NCBI GenBank assembly: GCA_963978545.1 | Contig: OZ021722.1 | Location: 107,660,442 to 107,724,441 of the forward strand | Source: Linyphia triangularis | Lineage: Eukaryota; Arthropoda; Arachnida; Araneae; Linyphiidae | Length of the DNA stretch: 64,000 nucleotides | Direction: 5' to 3' | Shown: positions 59,950 through 64,000 of the stretch, piece by piece | How positions within the stretch are numbered: position 1 is the first letter of the stretch | Layout: every line of letters starts with the position of its first letter | Position numbers and translations under genes: made by a program | The notes under the pieces: model-generated | Told to the model about the DNA's origin: nothing | Seen by the model: only the letters and a program-made list of their open reading frames with translations | Database searches by the model: none

Positions 59950-60665
59950 TTTTTTTTTTCTAATTAACGTTTGTTTTTGTTAAGCCAAACAAGTTTTATA
60001 TGAATAAACATAACAGTATTCTTAAAAAAAAAAAAATATCGGGTTTTTTTTTTTTTTCTAATTAACGTTTGTTTTTGTTAAGCCAAACAAGTTTTATATG
60101 AATAAACATAACAGAATTCTTAAAAAAAAATAGCTGTTTTTTTTTTCTAATTAACGTTTGTTTTTGTTAAGCCAAACAAGTTTTATATGAATAAACATAA
60201 CAGTATTCTTAAAAAAAAAAATAGAGGGTTTTTTTTTTTTTCTAATTAACGTTTGTTTTTGTTAAGCCAAACAAGTTTTATATGAATAAACATAACAGTA
60301 TTCTTAAAAAAAAAAAAATAGCGGGTTTTTTTTTTTTTTTTTTTTTTCCCTAATTAACGTTTGTTTTTGTTAAGCCAAACAAGTTTTATATGAATAAACA
60401 TAACAGTATTCTTAAAAAATAAAAATAAAAAATAGCAGGTTTGTTTGTTTTTTTTTTTTTGTTTTTTTTCTAATTAACGTTTGTTTTTGTTAAGCCAAAC
60501 AAGTTTTATATAAATAAACATAACAGTATTCTTTAAAAAAAAATAGCGGGTTTTTTTTTTTTTTTTTTTTTCTAATTAACGTTTGTTTTGTTAAGCCAAA
60601 CAAGTTTTATATAAATAAACATAACAGTATTCTTAAAAAAAAAAAAAAAATAGCGTTTTTTTTTT
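59950..60665. repeat. Seven-unit repeat bounded by poly(T) and poly(A)
   Basis: The core ('ctaattaacgtttg ... aacagtattctt', ~65 bp) is nearly identical in all seven units (starts near 59960, 60058, 60149, 60241, 60351, 60470, 60572). Each has a T-run of 8-22 before it and an A-run of 8-17 plus 'tagcggg' after it. Unit length varies from about 91 to 119 bp only through these runs. Confidence 0.93.
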
Positions 60666-60990
60666 TTATATAATTTTTTCATGCATCCAAAGTAGACAGG
60701 GCCCTTGCAACTGTGTATCGAACGAAACAAGCTTCAATTGTCGATGTCCTTGTGTCTGAAAATAACTCAAATTGATACAGTTTTTATTGCATGGATTTTA
60801 GGAATATTTTTTGCAAAACATTATGTTGAATAATATTTTTTTTTCTCTCCTAAAAGTTTATTTTTGTCCCATAACAACGCTTTCGGAAAGAACATGTGTT
60901 TTTTCTACTCTGAATTTTTTTTGTCTGCTGCGGATGAAGTAGATTGCTACAGATTCGATTTCTAAAATGTGAATCGTAATTTTTAAGTTG

Positions 60991-61169
60991 ATTGGTTGTT
61001 TTCAAATTATCTGGGGCTGTCAGCAACACGAGGGCTATAGTGAGCCCGAAACATTCGTCATTTGACAAGCCAACATACATTTACAAACACCCATGCCTTA
61101 TACGGGACTCGAAACCGCAACCTCGCGGTCTAGAAACTAGTACGCTAACCACTATACCGTTTGGTCGGC
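60991..61169 (-). mobile_element. tRNA-derived SINE, copy 3 (minus strand)
   Basis: Reverse complement of the 52070 copy, including the 'tttcgggctcactatagccct' segment. The B box is GGTTTCGAGTCCC, one base longer than in copies 1 and 2. The 60850-61080 minus-strand open frame is a chance frame through it. Confidence 0.85.
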
Positions 61170-61212
61170 TTTAATGATTAGGAGAAAGTCCTATTAACAA
61201 TCATTTCCTATA

Positions 61213-61559
61213 GTCGCTATGCAGCAAGCCCAATGCATTTAGAAACTACTTTCTATCCCCACGTTGAAATTTAGGGAGCAGGTACGAGAATGATCACTTA
61301 ATGAAATGACATAAATTAAAAACTGGGAAATAGCGTTTAGTATATTTTGTTTTATATTTGAAATCCTTACGCCAATGCATATGCAGTGGCGCCACCTGGT
61401 TTTGACTTTTGCTATACATTAATTTTCATTTATAAAATATAGACATTAAATTCAAACAATTTATGTCATTTCATGTAGTGATCATTTTCGTACCAAATGT
61501 CCAGGCTTTATAGAAAGTAGTTTCTAAATGCACTGGGCTAGAACATTATAACATAGCGA
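61213..61559. mobile_element. MITE with ~100-bp inverted ends
   Basis: Left 'tcgctatgcagcaagcccaa' ... 'tttagaaactactttctat' pairs with right 'atagaaagtagtttctaaat' ... 'gaacattataacatagcga'. It abuts the FB-TA copy starting at 61568. Confidence 0.75.
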
Positions 61560-61567
61560 ATATAATA

Positions 61568-62223
61568 GACTGAGAGGCCACTGCAATTTATGGACCCCAT
61601 CGAACATCATTCTGAATTTTTTATAGAAATTGGAGAAAAGTGTGTAGATTACCAATCCACTGGTCTGCCGTGGCAAAAATGGCCGAAACTGGTCAAAAAT
61701 CGACTTTTAATAAGTTGAACTATATCCAATTGCCAAATGCGTCATAATTTGCCAAATAATGAAAAAAAAATTTATTTGGTAACCCTCACTCTTTAATTTT
61801 CAATTAAGAAGATTGCAGGCGATTCGGATATGTGGCTATGGCTTACTTGCATCTTTCACAAATGAGCCAAATTAGCAAGGAATATTACGTCACTGATGAC
61901 TTAACTTATGTCGGCAATTTGACTTTTTTTTTAAAAATACAAGTTTTCCGAGCCATTGATCAGAAATCTTTTGCGCTTTTTCTCATGAAATTCAAAATGC
62001 AGTGGGTTGCCAGACGAAAAAGTTTGATCCCTTTTTAGCAAATTATAACATATTTGGTAATCGAATTTTAGTTCAACTTATTCCAAGTCGATTTTTGATC
62101 AGTTTCGGCCATTTTTTCCACGGCAGACCAATGGATTCGTAATCTACTCACTTTTCTCCATTGTCTATAAAAAATTCAGAATGATGTTCGATGGGGTACA
62201 AAAATTGCAGTGACCTCTCGGAC
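61568..62223. mobile_element. Foldback MITE FB-TA, copy C
   Basis: Starts GACTGAGAGG after TA (61566-61567) and ends CCTCTCGGAC before TA (62224-62225). The same ~140-bp arms as copies A and B. Confidence 0.85.
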
Positions 62224-62225
62224 TA

Positions 62226-62630
62226 TAAGGAATGATCCTTTCTAGGCTTCCTCTTGCACTAAGGTGTAGGTCACGTGATCTTTCCATAGTAATATGGGAA
62301 AAGGAAGGATTTTTTCCAGAGGGGAGAGTACAACTTTAGTGAGGGGTGCAAGGTGGCTATAGTTTTTGCTCAAATTCTGATTTTTTTTTTAATGTTAATT
62401 CCATTTCCTAATGAAATGTTAATTAATATTTACACATTCATGTTTTCTGTTAAAATTGATCATTATGAAATTATACGGCACACGGAATCTTTTTCTTGCG
62501 ATCTTTACTGCTTTTCTCAATTATTTAAAAAAAAAATTCTGAGTGGGTCCTTATATGGTGCAAGTACGTTCCCTTATAGAGATCTGCTTATTAGATAAGG
62601 CTTTTTTATAACACACTAAGTTCGTCCACG
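62226..62630. other. Spacer
   Basis: The 81-codon open frame at 62353-62598 shows no recognisable domain. Confidence 0.45.
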
Positions 62631-63308
62631 ACCTCGAAAATAGGCTATTTTCGCGATTTTTTTTCGAGGATTTTTGCAAACAATTATGGGATAAAATGGA
62701 TCCTATATAATAAACACATCTTTCAAGTACAAGAAAAAAAAATTATTTTTTTGAACAATTATTATAATAAAACAGTAGCATCGAAAAACCCGTGTAGAAA
62801 TCGGGCTTGCTGATGAAATTTCGGAAACTATCCGGCCGATTGTCATGAAATTTGAATGACATATTCTTCATAGTTATGGCTATAGCGCATATCATCAGAT
62901 TTTTGAAATTTTGATTTGAAGTATTTTTTTTTTTTTTACAAAAAACTGCAAAAAAACGCGTTTTTTTTTTTTTTACTTTTTCGAAAAACGTGCGCCATTT
63001 TGTTATTTTCGCGAATATCAAAAATCTGATGATATGCGCTATAGCCATAACTATGAAGAATATGTCATTCAAATTTGATGACAATCGGCCGGATAGTTTC
63101 CGAAATTTCATCAACAAGCCACGAACATTACATTTCTACACGGGTTTTTCGATGCTACTGTTTTATTATAATAATTGTTCAAAAAAATAAAAAAATAAAA
63201 AATTTCTTGTACTTGAAAGATGTGTTTATTATATAGGATCCATTTTATCCCATAATTGTTTGCAAAAATCCTCGAAAAAAAATCGCGAAAATAGCCTATT
63301 TTCGAGGT
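62631..63308. mobile_element. Long foldback element, ~310-bp arms
   Basis: Left arm 62631-62935 and right arm 62998-63308 are reverse complements almost throughout ('gatgaaatttcggaaactat' / 'atagtttccgaaatttcatc'; 'catatcatcagatttttgaa' / 'tcaaaaatctgatgatatg'). Each outer end has a 19-bp hairpin CGAAAATAG-G-CTATTTTCG. The centre (62936-62997) is poly(T)-rich. No coding. Confidence 0.85.
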
Positions 63309-64000
63309 GCCTAAAGTGAGAAGACGCGTTAAGCGCGACCACTAAGATTTAAATAGCAATGAACTCTCAGTCCCCATTAACGTATTTTCTAGTACTCAGT
63401 CTCCATTAGATTCCATTACTAACTGTAGGAGGCAAAATGAGACAACCATTTACGAAATGCGTTTAAAACATTATCTAATTATTAATTTAGCAAAATTATA
63501 AATTTAAAAAAAAAAATAATCAAAATCGAGAATCATAAATAAGAGCTTGTGGTTTGGAGTTTAAAGGAATTACCAACCACTTAAAAGCTTACAGTTGAGT
63601 CCTCGAGTTCCCTATGATTAATTATGCAACCATTTTCAACCTCCATCTCTACGTAATAGAATTTGTGCTTAAATGCGATGCAGTTGAATTTCAACCACCC
63701 TAATGTGTTTACACTTGCGTCATTTAGTATTCGGTTTATTAGATGATTTCCACGTTCAGCAACCATTAACGGTTAAGCTAGAAATTCTAAAGTGTAATTT
63801 CAATTCCAAACACGACAAAATATCCATGTTCAACCATGATAACAACTCAGTACATTCAGAGCACTTAACCCCCCCCCCTCCCCCATTACGCCCCCATTAC
63901 GGGCTTATAAAAAAAACTATTAATGTATATAAATGTGTTTTGTAATATATCCTAGTTTGAAAGGAGATAGAATATTAAATTATATATTTGGTATTAAAAC
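63309..64000. other. AT-rich spacer to window end
   Basis: No gene supported; C-tracts at about 63870. Confidence 0.5.

Noticed and set aside
62743..63117. 124-codon frame on minus strand and 66-codon frame on plus (62990-63190)
   Set aside because: The same sequence read from both arms of the foldback element; the mirrored 'MICAIAITMKNMSF' shows it is palindrome, not gene.

Overview
The window reads as an AT-rich, intron- and transposon-laden eukaryotic chromosome segment from an arthropod, most likely a spider or other chelicerate. The evidence is two arthropod-type seven-transmembrane gustatory-receptor-like genes, a Ty3/gypsy retrotransposon, rolling-circle Helitrons, a tRNA-derived SINE, many MITEs, and very long tetranucleotide arrays. 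There is no bacterial gene organisation, operon or CRISPR. The taxon is an inference from the look of these families; nothing was searched.

Layout. 0-9 kb: old and nested transposons (a decayed foldback MITE at 201-1539, a 750-bp LTR on the minus strand, a Helitron, a LINE 3' fragment itself split by two MITEs, and a TTAA-type MITE split by a SINE). 9.6-12.9 kb: an (ATTT)n array, a 23-bp minisatellite of exactly 37 units, a 67-bp near-perfect palindrome and another TTAA MITE. 15.8-19.3 kb: two Helitrons joined head to tail on the minus strand, both filled with a 148-bp repeat. 19.4-23 kb: TTAA, TA and hAT-like MITEs. 24.9-25.6 kb: two candidate exons on the minus strand of a possibly decayed host gene. 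27.8-34.0 kb: a complete gypsy element with 4-bp target duplication. Its two LTRs differ only in one C-tract, yet its gag-pol frame carries an amber stop and lacks the integrase catalytic core.

34-49.4 kb is the most informative part. It is an old three-unit tandem duplication of a chemoreceptor locus. Units 1 and 3 keep an intact single-exon receptor gene (37453-38532 and 47738-48820). Unit 2 (about 40.9-43.3 kb) keeps both flanks but has lost the gene through a deletion ending inside a transposon. In unit 1 the start region of the receptor (5' leader plus the first ~24 codons) is repeated five times with a 156-bp period, so four decoy ATGs precede the real one.

49.4-64 kb is again repeats: a 2.5-kb inverted-repeat structure whose loop holds exactly six near-identical 168-bp units, a 0.6-kb compound tetranucleotide tract, a seven-copy poly(T)/poly(A)-bounded repeat, a minus-strand SINE, and a run of foldback MITEs up to 63.3 kb.

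The only host genes with intact coding sequence are the two receptors. Almost everything else is mobile or satellite DNA, and the comparison of duplicated units lets several insertions and one gene loss be ordered in time.
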